64,000 bases of DNA from Neoalteromonas flava. Lineage in GTDB: Bacteria > Pseudomonadota > Gammaproteobacteria > Enterobacterales > Alteromonadaceae. The position numbers and the translations under genes were made by a program. Positions 8,557 to 18,363 of this stretch are shown one piece after another. The notes below the pieces were generated by a model that saw only the letters and a list, made by a program, of their open reading frames with translations, did not search any database and was not told the origin of the DNA. Each line of letters opens with the position of its first letter. Position 1 is the first letter of the stretch. The stretch covers positions 620,001 to 684,000 of the forward strand of contig NZ_PEAX01000003.1 of assembly GCF_002807685.1 (NCBI RefSeq), written 5' to 3'.

Positions 8557-11500
8557 TGTCACGTATAGATACACATTCAGGTGTAATCGCTTGGTTCGCG
8601 CGCAATAGCGTTGCCGCGAACCTACTCATGTTTATCTTGATTGTCGGCGGTTTTTTTGGCGCTTACGCAATCCAAAAGCAGGTTTTTCCAAATTTTGAGT
8701 TAAACATTGTACAAGTTCGTGTGCCTTATCTTGGTGCTGCGCCGCAAGAGGTTGAAGAGGGGGTAATCCTCAAAATTGAAGAGGCTATAAAAGACCTCGA
8801 CGGTATCAAAAAGATCACGTCTACAGCAACCGAGGGCATGGCAAACGTCAATATTGAGGTAGAGGACGAGTACGATACTCAGATTTTACTGGATGAAGTC
8901 AAAGCCCAAGTTGACGCAATCCCCAGTTTCCCGGCAAATACTGAAAAGCCAGTGGTCTATCGTCTAAAAGCGCAGCAAGACGTTATTTGGGTATCGGTTT
9001 ATGGCGACGCGAATGAACGAGAGCTCAAAGAATTTGCCAAAGATTTACGTGATCAAATTGCTAACTTACCTGGTATCTCAAACGTTCAGGTTGTTGGCGA
9101 TCGCGATTACGAAATTGCGATTGAATTGTCAGAGCAACGCTTACAAGAATACCAACTTACTTTTAGTGATGTTGTAACAGCAGTGCGACAGTCTTCCATT
9201 GATTTGCCAGGTGGTGCAATTAAGTCAGAAAATGGCGATATTTTATTGCGCACTAATGGTCAGGCTTATAACGGTTGGGATTTTGCCCAAATCGTTTTAT
9301 CCACACGAGCAGATGGTACACGGTTGCTGCTTGGCGATATTGCCACTATTGACGATGGTTTTGTGGAAAATAATCAGTATGCGTTATTTGATGGCAAACC
9401 AGCGGTCAGCATTCGTGTGCGCGCGGTGGGTGAACAAAATGCATTACAAATCTCAGAAGAAGTTAATCGCTTTTTAGATAAAAACCGCGCGAATTTCCCC
9501 GCTAACATACAAGCCGATTCATGGGGGGATAGCTCTTTTTACCTCGCCGACCGTTTAAACATGATGTTGGAAAACATGTTGATGGGAGCCATTTTAGTTT
9601 TCATCGTTTTATCACTATTTTTAAAAATTAAGCTCGCGTTCTGGGTAATTGTTGGCTTACCTGTGTGCTTCTTAGGCACTCTATTAGTGATGTCACTGGA
9701 TGCCGTTAACGTGTCTATCAATATGCTTAGCTTGTTCGCCTTTATACTGGTGTTGGGAATTGTGGTTGACGATGCCATTATCATGGGTGAATCGGCTTAC
9801 AGTGAAATAGATAAGAAAGGGCATAATGCTGAAAATGTGATTGCAGGTGTCAAAAAGGTCGCGATGCCGGCTACGTTTGGAGTATTGACGACGATTGCTG
9901 CGTTTACTCCAATGCTCATGGTTACAGGAGTTTTTGGCATCATCTGGAAAACCATTGGGTTAGTTGTAATCATTTGCTTAGCGTTTTCATTGATTGAGTC
10001 CAAGCTGATATTACCCGCTCACTTGGTGCATATGAAATTAAAACCCTACGATCCCAGCAAAGCGAATCGCTTTCAGCGTTTCCGTGACTTTTTCAGCGAG
10101 GGGATCAAAGATTTCGTTAAGAATACCTACACTCCATTCCTAAAAAAAGCGGTCAAAAATAGGTACACCACCTTGGCCACTTTCTTTGCCATGCTGATTT
10201 TAACGATCGGTTTATTTGGTGGTGGTTTCGTGCGTTTTGTATTTTTCCCGAATATTCCTAGCGACTTCATGATGGCATCTATCGAATTGCAACCAGGTTC
10301 ATCTCTGGCTTCCCGCGACGCAGCGATAGATGAAATGTTGGTTGCCATGCATAAAATGGATGCAGAGGTGGAAGAAGAGTACGGTGAAGGTGTAGTTAAA
10401 CACTCAATCGCCTTTGATAATGGCCCTCTTGCTGGTCAGATATTCGTTGAGTTAACCAAGGGGGAAACTCGCGATTTAACTGATTTCGAAATTCATGAAT
10501 TGTGGCGTAAGTACATTCCTGAAATTGCTGGCGTAAAAACCTTTAGTGTGGGAGCGCCGGGTGGCCCTGGTGGGGGTTCTGATTTAAGTTTCGAGTTTAA
10601 TTCATCGAATATAGATGAATTGCGTGCAATAAGTCAGGACTTGAAAAGCTATCTTGAAGGTTACAACGGCGTCACTGACATTAATGATACGTTTAGTGGC
10701 GGGGCTGATGAAATTAAGCTGGATATTCGTTCAGAGGCTCAAGCACTAGGGATCACCTTGCAGCAATTAGCACAGCAAGTTCGTTTTGGCTTTTATGGCG
10801 CTGAAGCGCAACGCGTTCAACGTGACGATGAAGAAGTTCGGGTAATGGTGCGTTATCCAAAAGAAGAGCGGACGTCAGTAGGTCATTTGGAGAATATGCG
10901 GGTTCGCACCCCAACGGGTGAAGAAGTACCATTCCGCCAAGTTGCGGACATTGAGTTGGGTCAGGGTTTTGATTCAATTATACGGGTTGATGGCTTCCGC
11001 TCTGTGACGGTAAGTGCCAAAGTCGATAAAGCAATTTTAGAGCCGGGTGAAGTCGTTAACGAGGTTACCAGTGATGTAATCCCTGATTTGTTGCAGCGTT
11101 ATCCGCATGTCGATTTTAAACTGCAAGGTAATTCTCGCGAGCAGCAAGAAGCAACTTTCTCATTGTTGAAGGGAATGTTGTTCGCCATGTTTGCGATATA
11201 CGCGTTGTTGGCAATCCCATTGCGTAGCTACTCACAGCCATTAATCATTATGTCGGTGATCCCTTTCGGTATCGTTGGAGCGATTGTGGGCCACTTATTG
11301 TTGGGGCAAGCGGTTAGCGTTTTATCGATTTGTGGGATCATTGCGTTATCCGGAGTTGTGGTAAACGACAGTCTGATTATGGTCGACTTTGTAAACCGCG
11401 CACGAAAAGAAGGGCACTCATTAGTGAATGCTGCCATTGAGGCTGGCGCGCAGCGCTTTAGAGCAATTATTCTCACCTCATTAACAACGTTCATGGGGCT

Positions 11501-11708
11501 GTTGCCGATTATTTTCGAGCGTAGTTTACAGGCCCAAGTAGTTATTCCAATGGCGATCTCATTGGCATTTGGTATTTTGTTTGCCACGGTTATCACTTTA
11601 CTGCTGGTGCCAGCGCTTTACCTGATTTTGGATGACTTAAAACGTATCCTGACACGCAAGAAGCCATTACCTCCGAGTGATGATCAAACGGCCGCGATTG
11701 CCAAATAA
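8556..11708 (+). CDS. RND family efflux transporter permease
   Basis: Proton-driven inner-membrane pump of 1050 residues, the usual length for AcrB-like permeases. A first membrane helix (NLLMFILIVGGFFGAYAI) is followed by a large periplasmic domain, a block of helices at about 335-500, a second periplasmic domain and a second helix block at about 870-1030, showing the internal duplication of the family. The proton-relay aspartates are seen in VVDDAIIMGESAY near residue 405. It belongs to the subgroup often annotated as multidrug efflux in Alteromonadales and Vibrio (VexB/MexF-unlike). Substrate unknown. Confidence 0.95.
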   Translation: MSRIDTHSGVIAWFARNSVAANLLMFILIVGGFFGAYAIQKQVFPNFELNIVQVRVPYLGAAPQEVEEGVILKIEEAIKDLDGIKKITSTATEGMANVNIEVEDEYDTQILLDEVKAQVDAIPSFPANTEKPVVYRLKAQQDVIWVSVYGDANERELKEFAKDLRDQIANLPGISNVQVVGDRDYEIAIELSEQRLQEYQLTFSDVVTAVRQSSIDLPGGAIKSENGDILLRTNGQAYNGWDFAQIVLSTRADGTRLLLGDIATIDDGFVENNQYALFDGKPAVSIRVRAVGEQNALQISEEVNRFLDKNRANFPANIQADSWGDSSFYLADRLNMMLENMLMGAILVFIVLSLFLKIKLAFWVIVGLPVCFLGTLLVMSLDAVNVSINMLSLFAFILVLGIVVDDAIIMGESAYSEIDKKGHNAENVIAGVKKVAMPATFGVLTTIAAFTPMLMVTGVFGIIWKTIGLVVIICLAFSLIESKLILPAHLVHMKLKPYDPSKANRFQRFRDFFSEGIKDFVKNTYTPFLKKAVKNRYTTLATFFAMLILTIGLFGGGFVRFVFFPNIPSDFMMASIELQPGSSLASRDAAIDEMLVAMHKMDAEVEEEYGEGVVKHSIAFDNGPLAGQIFVELTKGETRDLTDFEIHELWRKYIPEIAGVKTFSVGAPGGPGGGSDLSFEFNSSNIDELRAISQDLKSYLEGYNGVTDINDTFSGGADEIKLDIRSEAQALGITLQQLAQQVRFGFYGAEAQRVQRDDEEVRVMVRYPKEERTSVGHLENMRVRTPTGEEVPFRQVADIELGQGFDSIIRVDGFRSVTVSAKVDKAILEPGEVVNEVTSDVIPDLLQRYPHVDFKLQGNSREQQEATFSLLKGMLFAMFAIYALLAIPLRSYSQPLIIMSVIPFGIVGAIVGHLLLGQAVSVLSICGIIALSGVVVNDSLIMVDFVNRARKEGHSLVNAAIEAGAQRFRAIILTSLTTFMGLLPIIFERSLQAQVVIPMAISLAFGILFATVITLLLVPALYLILDDLKRILTRKKPLPPSDDQTAAIAK

Positions 11709-11758
11709 GGACTAGGGCAAGCTATTAATAATAATGCCCGCACTCTATTTTTAAAAAG

Positions 11759-11790
11759 ACCAGTTATCCGCAAGATGACTGGTTTTTTTG
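11759..11790 (+). terminator. Rho-independent terminator of the RND operon
   Basis: ACCAGTTATC pairs with GATGACTGGT (one G-U pair) around a CGCAA loop and is followed by seven T residues. Confidence 0.9.
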
Positions 11791-11882
11791 TTTGAATTCA
11801 TTGATTAACACAAGGTACTGAACGCCCCCCCTTAGAGGCAGGTTATGATGCTGTAGGAAAAATGATATGGGTAGGAGCTTTA

Positions 11883-11914
11883 CAAAAAAAAGCCCCAGAC
11901 AAGATGCTGAGGCT
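11883..11914 (-). terminator. Rho-independent terminator of the TonB receptor gene
   Basis: On the minus strand GCCTCAG pairs with CTGGGGC (one G-T pair) around an 8-base loop and is followed by eight T residues. It lies about 60 bases after the receptor stop codon. Confidence 0.85.
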
Positions 11915-11970
11915 TCAAGCAATATGAACAGTCAACGCCCAAGCGTAGCTTGAGCATGACCCGATAGTGT

Positions 11971-14274
11971 TTAGTAAAAACTATACTTCACTTCAACACC
12001 CCATACACGAGGCTCATTTACGATACCCGTTAGGTTGTTGAAGTCTACCGCAGCTTTCACATTGTCTTCGTCGGTAATGTTACGTCCGAATAGCACGATT
12101 TGATAGCCTTCAGCATAGTTTTCATAACCAATGCGTAAACCGCCTTCGAAATTGTCATCCGTCGTGAATTCAATGGAATCATACAAGAATAAACTTGTTT
12201 CACCTTGGAAAGCCCAATCGGTGTAAGCAAAGAATTCTCCATCATCACCGAATGGGATCGCATAGCGAGCGGTAAAGTTGAAGATGGTTTCTGGTGCTTG
12301 TGGGAATGGATTTCCGTCGATCGACGCACTGAAACCATCAGGACGCGGATCAAAGACCGTACAGTTGCCTGTAGCACCAAATGCTGGATTTGCACCGCAC
12401 GGCATTACTGTTAGCGTATCATCTTGAATTTCGGTGTGATTATAGCTGTATCCGGCAGTTAGGGTAAGCGCTTCTGTGGCTAACCATTGGGCGTCGATTT
12501 CAAAACCATAACCAACCCCTTTGTCAGCATTCACCAATGCAGTAAAGTTGTTTCCACCGCCGATGGCAGACAATTGCATATCATCAATTTCATAGTAGAA
12601 AGTGGCAACATTTAAACGCAGCGAGTCATCCAATAAGTCTGACTTAAAACCTGCTTCAATTGAATTGATGGTTTCTGCATCTGCAACACTTGGAGCACCT
12701 TCAAAGGCAACATCGCGGCCTTGGATTGTTTGTGCTCTGAAACCATTAGCTAAACGCGCAAACACAGACGTGTTGTCAGTTACGTTATAGTTCGCACTAA
12801 GCTCAAAACTCATTTGTCCATCGTCAACATTAATGTCGTCATAATCTTGTATGGTAGCGTCACCGGTAACTAAGGCAAAACCATTGACGTTTTGCGCGCC
12901 AATAAATAGTGATTTTTCATCGTGTGTATATCGCACACCACCAGTAATATTTAGCTTTTCGTTAACTTGGTAAGAGGTTTGTGCAAACACCGCCCATGTT
13001 GTGTTTTCATGCGTTACTGTAGTGGCACCAAAGTAGCCATCAGTACTGGTAACGCTAAATGATGAATCAAACAAGAACAAACCGGCTTGCCAACTTAGTG
13101 CATCAGAGGTATCACTAGCAAAGCGAATTTCTTGGGTCATCTGTTCCAGATCATTTAGATCATCTTGGGTAACCGCGTCAAAGGGGATAAAGCCCGGATA
13201 ACTTAACTCTTCGCTGCCATCACCATTGATATCGGCTGGTGCAAACAACGCAACGCCGCCATCAATATCACCAAGGCTGTAGCCTTCAGCGGTCTCAAGT
13301 GCAGTAATCGAAGTCACAGTGAAATCACCAAAGTCGTAATCCAGTTTTAATGATGTACCAAAGTTACGATACTCTTGTGGGTTATTGTCAGTGCCATCAC
13401 CGGTCAGATCACCGTTGTACCAGACCACGTCACGATCATAATTTTGGTTTAAATCGTTTGAGCCTTTAGTAAAGATGTTGGCTCTGAAAATCGATGCAGT
13501 CCCCTCAAGATTGCGTCCATGGACGTTGAGAAGAGCAGAAAAGTCATCGTTAGGTGAGTAAAGTAATTGTGCGCGATAGGCTTTTTCATCGAAGCCACCC
13601 AGCGCGTCTTTTTGATTGGTATATGCGTTATCAATGTAATCATCGCGGTCTTGCGATAATACAGAAATACGTCCAGATAGGTCGTCAGTTAATCCGCCAC
13701 CGACAGCCGCTTCAAAATTAATCGTGCCATAAGAGCCGAAACCTAGTTTCGTGTAACCATCAAAATCTTGCGTTGGTTTAACCGTATCAAACTTTACGAT
13801 ACCTGCAGTTGTGTTACGTCCGAACAAGGTCCCTTGAGGGCCACGGATCACTTCTACTTGTTGCATATCGAACAATGGGAAGCTTTTTAGTACAACGTTT
13901 TCCATTACTACATCATCCATTACGATGGATACTGGTTGTGATGCAGCAAGGTCAAAGTCGGTATTCCCGAGGCCACGCATATAGAAACGCGGTGCTACTC
14001 GACCGTTTGATGACTCGGCATAAAGTCCTGGAACTCTTACTGCCAGTGCTAAGATATCTTCACCGCCAGAAAATAATGATTCAAAGCGCTCACCGTTAAG
14101 GGTTGCTATGGAAATAGGAACTTCTTGGATGGATTGAGTACGTTTTTGTGCTGTTACGGTAATTTTTTCAAGTACCGCATTCTCTTTTTCTTCTGCGGTC
14201 TGAGCGACAACACTTGACGTACCGAGCGCACAGCATACTGCGAGCGCTAGTCGAGCTTTGTTCATTTGTTTCAT
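11971..14274 (-). CDS. TonB-dependent outer-membrane receptor
   Basis: Outer-membrane beta-barrel that imports a scarce ligand using TonB energy. The 767-residue precursor has a signal peptide (residues 1-25, cleaved after VVAQ), a TonB-box-like EKITVTAQKR near residue 36, a plug domain with VEVIRGPQGTLFGRNTTAG near 140, and a 22-strand-type barrel ending in the terminal aromatic KYSFY. The sequence type (QKRTQSIQEVPISI) belongs to the large group common in Alteromonadales and sphingomonads that includes receptors for carbohydrates, lipids and aromatics, so iron need not be the ligand. The neighbouring GlxA-type regulator and acyl-CoA oxidation operon hint at a carbon source (inference). Confidence 0.93.
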   Translation of the reverse strand: MKQMNKARLALAVCCALGTSSVVAQTAEEKENAVLEKITVTAQKRTQSIQEVPISIATLNGERFESLFSGGEDILALAVRVPGLYAESSNGRVAPRFYMRGLGNTDFDLAASQPVSIVMDDVVMENVVLKSFPLFDMQQVEVIRGPQGTLFGRNTTAGIVKFDTVKPTQDFDGYTKLGFGSYGTINFEAAVGGGLTDDLSGRISVLSQDRDDYIDNAYTNQKDALGGFDEKAYRAQLLYSPNDDFSALLNVHGRNLEGTASIFRANIFTKGSNDLNQNYDRDVVWYNGDLTGDGTDNNPQEYRNFGTSLKLDYDFGDFTVTSITALETAEGYSLGDIDGGVALFAPADINGDGSEELSYPGFIPFDAVTQDDLNDLEQMTQEIRFASDTSDALSWQAGLFLFDSSFSVTSTDGYFGATTVTHENTTWAVFAQTSYQVNEKLNITGGVRYTHDEKSLFIGAQNVNGFALVTGDATIQDYDDINVDDGQMSFELSANYNVTDNTSVFARLANGFRAQTIQGRDVAFEGAPSVADAETINSIEAGFKSDLLDDSLRLNVATFYYEIDDMQLSAIGGGNNFTALVNADKGVGYGFEIDAQWLATEALTLTAGYSYNHTEIQDDTLTVMPCGANPAFGATGNCTVFDPRPDGFSASIDGNPFPQAPETIFNFTARYAIPFGDDGEFFAYTDWAFQGETSLFLYDSIEFTTDDNFEGGLRIGYENYAEGYQIVLFGRNITDEDNVKAAVDFNNLTGIVNEPRVWGVEVKYSFY

Positions 14275-14368
14275 TGTGTGTGTACCAAAATGGGAGTTTA
14301 GGTTTGAGTGTACTGACAGTTCAGCGGTTTTATTTTAACAGCAACGAAGCAACTCTGACCAGTGCAAA

Positions 14369-15373
14369 TTAACGGCGAAAACTGGCCCTGTAATAGCCGG
14401 GAGAGAAACCTGTAATGCGTTTAAACAAACGAGTAAAAGAACTGAGATCGTCGTATCCTATCTGTTGAACAATTTGGCTGATAGGCGTTTGTGTGCTGAC
14501 TAGCAATCGCTTGGCATTTTCCAGCCGAATACTCTGTAAATATTGCTGCGGTGTTTGCTGTGTTGCTCTTTTAAAACGCCGATTAAGGGTGCGTGGAGAG
14601 AGAGAAACCTGAGCTGCCATAACGTCAATCGTAAGCGGTTGAGCATAGTGATTGTCCAGCCAATCCTGTAGCTGTGAAATCTCGTTGTCATGATGAAACT
14701 TTTTTCGCTGTAAAGGGGCATATGCTGCCTGCTGTCCACGCGCAAATTCGATGACGTGCGCCTTTGCAGTATCTGCAGCCGTTGTGTGGTCGGTATAACG
14801 CTCAATAATACGCAATACTAAATCGAACCACGCCATACCGCCGCCGGCGCAAAAGAAGGGTGGATCTTCCGTAATTAACAATTCTTCACGCAACTGAACT
14901 TTAGGAAAGAGTTGCTGAAATTGCGCGGAATATCCCCAATGTGTTGTCGCTAAACGATTATTTAATAACCCAGCATTGGCCAATAAAAATGTACCGGTAC
15001 AGTTGCTAGCGATATCACAACCTGCACGATATAGCCGAATAAGGTGGGGGAGTATCCCGCGGGTTTGCTCTAGAACCTGTAAAATATTGCCACCAATCGT
15101 GGGGATCATAACAATATCAGCGTGTTCAATATCTTCTAATGCACTGTGGGCCATCAAAACATTATTGTTTATACAGCGCACCATTCCCCCATCTAAGCTT
15201 GCGATTTGTACGTTGAATAATTTTTTTACGGGTTGCTGATTGATGCGCTGCATAGCAACTCCGGCTAACGAAAACATATCTATTGCACCACTAATCGATG
15301 AAGCTAGGGCTTGATCAAAGCCGATGATCACGACGGAAAAAGGGCCTGCTGTGACCGGACTGTTCTGTTCCAT
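14369..15373 (-). CDS. GlxA-family transcriptional regulator (DJ-1/PfpI-like domain plus AraC HTH)
   Basis: DNA-binding regulator with an N-terminal DJ-1/PfpI class I glutamine-amidotransferase-like domain (about residues 10-190 from the chosen ATG; note the nucleophile-elbow-like ASNCTGTFLLANAGLL) and a C-terminal AraC/XylS double helix-turn-helix (SLSPRTLNRRFK and QIGYDDLSSFTRLFKRITGFSPGYYR). Known relatives include GbdR, CdhR and ArgR of Pseudomonas, which usually activate catabolic genes for quaternary amines or amino acids. The ATG at 15373 fits the family N-terminus; the frame extends to a TTG at 15448. It is divergent from the acyl-CoA dehydrogenase operon, which it may control. Confidence 0.9.
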   Translation of the reverse strand: MEQNSPVTAGPFSVVIIGFDQALASSISGAIDMFSLAGVAMQRINQQPVKKLFNVQIASLDGGMVRCINNNVLMAHSALEDIEHADIVMIPTIGGNILQVLEQTRGILPHLIRLYRAGCDIASNCTGTFLLANAGLLNNRLATTHWGYSAQFQQLFPKVQLREELLITEDPPFFCAGGGMAWFDLVLRIIERYTDHTTAADTAKAHVIEFARGQQAAYAPLQRKKFHHDNEISQLQDWLDNHYAQPLTIDVMAAQVSLSPRTLNRRFKRATQQTPQQYLQSIRLENAKRLLVSTQTPISQIVQQIGYDDLSSFTRLFKRITGFSPGYYRASFRR

Positions 15374-15507
15374 AATAGTGATTGAGCCTAAGTTATTAGT
15401 TCGGTGAATGAGTGGCGGTATAGACCAAAAATATGTCATTAGAGACAATTATAATCAACTTTTTTTCATGTAACACTGACTGCTCATTTAATACATGAGG
15501 TTCAGCA

Positions 15508-17316
15508 ATGGCAGAACAACTTGTCCCTCGTCAGGAATTACAGTTTCAATTATTTGAAAATTTAGCGGTCGGCGATCTTCTCTCCCGCGACGTTTTTGCT
15601 GATCACGATGTGGCGTCAATTGAAGCTATATTGGATACCGCGGAACAAATTGCCGAAGAGAAATTTCTTCCGCACAACACCATAGCAGATAAAGATGAAC
15701 CGACGTTCGATGGCCAAAAGGTTTCGATGCTCGCTGCAGTAAAAGAAGCCTTTGATGCCTATCGAGACGCTGGTTTTATTGCTGGTCGCTATAGTTTTGA
15801 AGATGGTGGTTTACAACTGCCTGAAACCGTTATGACGGCGTGCGCGAGTTATTTTATGGCGGCTAATCCGTCATCAACGGCTTACCCATTTTTGACCGCC
15901 GCGGCAGCAAACGTCATCAGCCATTTTGCTACTGAGGACATTAAACAACAGTTTATGCCGCGCATGTTAACGGGGGAATTTACCGGCACAATGGCACTAA
16001 CTGAGCCACATGCAGGCTCGTCGTTAGCTGACATTCGCACGTCAGCTACGCCGGTTGATGATGGCACATATCGCCTTAAAGGCAGCAAAATCTATATCAG
16101 CGGCGGGGAACACGAACTTGCGCAAAACATTGTTCATTTAGTGTTAGCGAAGATCCCGGGTGGGCCCGCGGGGGTGAAGGGGATTTCATTATTTGTAGTA
16201 CCCAAATACCGTTTAGATGATAAGGGGGAAGTAGGGCCACGCAATGATGTCACTTTGGCTGGTCTTATCCACAAGATGGGCTATCGCGGCACGACTTCAA
16301 CTGCGTTAACCTTTGGCGAAAACGATGATTGCCACGGCTATTTAGTTGGTGAACCACACCAAGGATTACGTTACATGTTCATGATGATGAACGAGGCGCG
16401 TATTGGGGTTGGTTTTGGTGCAGCAATGATTGGGTATCGCGGTTACCGCTATTCGTTGGAGTATGCCAAAGATCGTACGCAAGGGCGTAAAGCACCACAC
16501 ACGCGGCCGGAAGATCCAGCTGTTGCAATCATTCAACACGGCGACGTCAAGCGCATGCTATTGGCGCAGAAAGCGTACACTGAAGGTGGCATGGCTTTGT
16601 GTTTTTATGGGGCTATGCTAGTTGATGATTTAACCAGTTTACCTGCAGGTCAAGAAAAAACAGCAACTGCTGAATTGCTTGATCTATTAACTCCGGTATG
16701 TAAAGCCTGGCCATCTGAATTTGGCCCGAAAGCCAATGATTTAGCGATCCAAATCCTGGGCGGTGCTGGCTACACTCGAGAGTATCCGGTAGAACAATGT
16801 TGGCGTGACAATCGCTTAAATCCTATTCATGAAGGAACCAATGGGATCCAAGCGCTTGATTTGATGACCCGCAAACTTTGGCAAAATCAACAATTAGGAT
16901 TACGCACGTTACAACAACGTCTAGCCGAAGATATTGCCGCCGCTGTTTCTCCGCGTACCGCAGCGCTAGTGAGTCTGTTGCAACCTTATCTAAAGCGTCT
17001 GCCGAGTTTAATTGAGCATATCGGGCAAACACTAAACAGTGATAAACAAGCTGAACTATTGGCGAATGCACAATGTTTCATGAATATTTTCTCTTCAGTA
17101 GTAGTCAGTTGGATGTGGTTGCGACAAGCGAATACGGCCCTTCGATTGTTAGCTGAGAATATCGAGGGCAACCCACAACGCATACAGTTTCTTGAAGGTA
17201 AACTGCGCGCTGCTGAATATTACTTCCGTTGGGAGTTGCCGTTAATAGAACGTGATTTCGGGCTCATATTGGCAGTGGATGATTTGTGTGAAACCACCCA
17301 AGTTGAATGGTTTTAA
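15508..17316 (+). CDS. Acyl-CoA dehydrogenase (about 600-residue class)
   Basis: FAD enzyme that puts a trans-2 double bond into an acyl-CoA and hands electrons to ETF. The 602-residue protein has the central signature TGTMALTEPHAGSSLADI near residue 157, the FAD/substrate region MGYRGTTSTALTF near 258, and the catalytic glutamate in NPIHEGTNGIQALDL near residue 445. Its C-terminal extra domain (about 470-600) matches the larger acyl-CoA dehydrogenase class rather than the 380-residue short type. A ribosome site GAGG lies 7 bases before ATG. It leads a five-gene operon with oxidoreductases of a degradative type; the substrate chain cannot be read from sequence. Confidence 0.95.
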   Translation: MAEQLVPRQELQFQLFENLAVGDLLSRDVFADHDVASIEAILDTAEQIAEEKFLPHNTIADKDEPTFDGQKVSMLAAVKEAFDAYRDAGFIAGRYSFEDGGLQLPETVMTACASYFMAANPSSTAYPFLTAAAANVISHFATEDIKQQFMPRMLTGEFTGTMALTEPHAGSSLADIRTSATPVDDGTYRLKGSKIYISGGEHELAQNIVHLVLAKIPGGPAGVKGISLFVVPKYRLDDKGEVGPRNDVTLAGLIHKMGYRGTTSTALTFGENDDCHGYLVGEPHQGLRYMFMMMNEARIGVGFGAAMIGYRGYRYSLEYAKDRTQGRKAPHTRPEDPAVAIIQHGDVKRMLLAQKAYTEGGMALCFYGAMLVDDLTSLPAGQEKTATAELLDLLTPVCKAWPSEFGPKANDLAIQILGGAGYTREYPVEQCWRDNRLNPIHEGTNGIQALDLMTRKLWQNQQLGLRTLQQRLAEDIAAAVSPRTAALVSLLQPYLKRLPSLIEHIGQTLNSDKQAELLANAQCFMNIFSSVVVSWMWLRQANTALRLLAENIEGNPQRIQFLEGKLRAAEYYFRWELPLIERDFGLILAVDDLCETTQVEWF

Positions 17317-17353
17317 GTTAACTAAAATAGATTAATTAAATAGGAATACAACG

Positions 17354-18361
17354 ATGGAAAATAGACAATTTTTACTTGCTTCTCGCCCTGTGGGTGAGCC
17401 AACTCAAGATAACTGGAAATTAGTCACTTCACAAACGCCAGCGCTTGGCGAAAATCAAATTCTGGTACGCATTGATTTTATCTCGCTTGATCCAGCTATG
17501 CGTGGCTGGATGAATGACGGTAAAAGCTATATTGAGCCTGTTCAAATTGGAGCGGTTATGCGCGCTGGAACAGTGGGAGAGGTCTTAGAGTCAACCGATC
17601 CTAATTTTGCTGCTGGAGACTTTGTTTACGGGCATTTCGGGGTTCAAGAGTATGCGGTTGTGAATACACAAGGAGTACATAAAGTCGATCCGAGCTTGGC
17701 GCCGCTTGAACGTTATTTAGGCGTATTAGGCATGCCAGGAATGACAGCGTATTTCGGCATTTTAGACACCGGTAATCCGCAGGCCGGCGAAACGGTTGTT
17801 GTTTCAGGTGCCGCTGGTGCGGTCGGTACTGTGGTGGGTCAGATCGCGAAAATTAAAGGCTGTCGCGTCATAGGTATCGCTGGCGGACAGGACAAATGTG
17901 ATTACCTTATTAATGAGCTGGGCTTTGATGGTGCGATAGATTATAAAAATGAAGATGTAAAGCAGGGTTTAAAGCGTGAGTGTCCGAAGGGCGTTGATGT
18001 TTACTTTGATAATGTCGGTGGTGACATTTTAGATGATGTTTTAACCCGCATAAACTTTAAAGCGCGTATTGTTATCTGTGGTGCTATCAGCCAATACAAT
18101 AATACTACACCGGTAAAGGGACCTTCTAACTATCTCTCTCTATTGGTTAATCGTGCCCGCATGGAAGGTATCGTGGTCTTTGATAATGCAAAAAATTATG
18201 GCAAAGCAGCTGCCGAAATGGCGGGTTGGATTGCGCAAGGCAAACTTAAAGCCAAGGAACATGTGGTCGAAGGTTTTGAAAAATTCCCAGAAACCTTAAT
18301 GATGCTATTCAAAGGTGAAAACTTTGGAAAATTAGTACTTAAAGTTGACCACAAGGACTAA
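17354..18361 (+). CDS. NADP-dependent medium-chain oxidoreductase (zinc-free, CurA/LTB4 reductase type)
   Basis: NADPH-dependent double-bond or enone reductase of the MDR superfamily. It is 335 residues long with the nucleotide-binding loop VVSGAAGAVGTVVGQIAK near residue 150 and FDNVGGDILDDVL near residue 218. The zinc-binding cysteines of alcohol dehydrogenases are absent. The N-terminal sequence (QFLLASRPVGEP and SLDPAMRGWMND) is typical of the curcumin/prostaglandin reductase group. It follows the dehydrogenase by 37 bases and precedes an SDR by 2 bases, so it is co-transcribed, perhaps reducing an unsaturated acyl or ketone intermediate. Confidence 0.92.
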   Translation: MENRQFLLASRPVGEPTQDNWKLVTSQTPALGENQILVRIDFISLDPAMRGWMNDGKSYIEPVQIGAVMRAGTVGEVLESTDPNFAAGDFVYGHFGVQEYAVVNTQGVHKVDPSLAPLERYLGVLGMPGMTAYFGILDTGNPQAGETVVVSGAAGAVGTVVGQIAKIKGCRVIGIAGGQDKCDYLINELGFDGAIDYKNEDVKQGLKRECPKGVDVYFDNVGGDILDDVLTRINFKARIVICGAISQYNNTTPVKGPSNYLSLLVNRARMEGIVVFDNAKNYGKAAAEMAGWIAQGKLKAKEHVVEGFEKFPETLMMLFKGENFGKLVLKVDHKD

Positions 18362-18363
18362 GT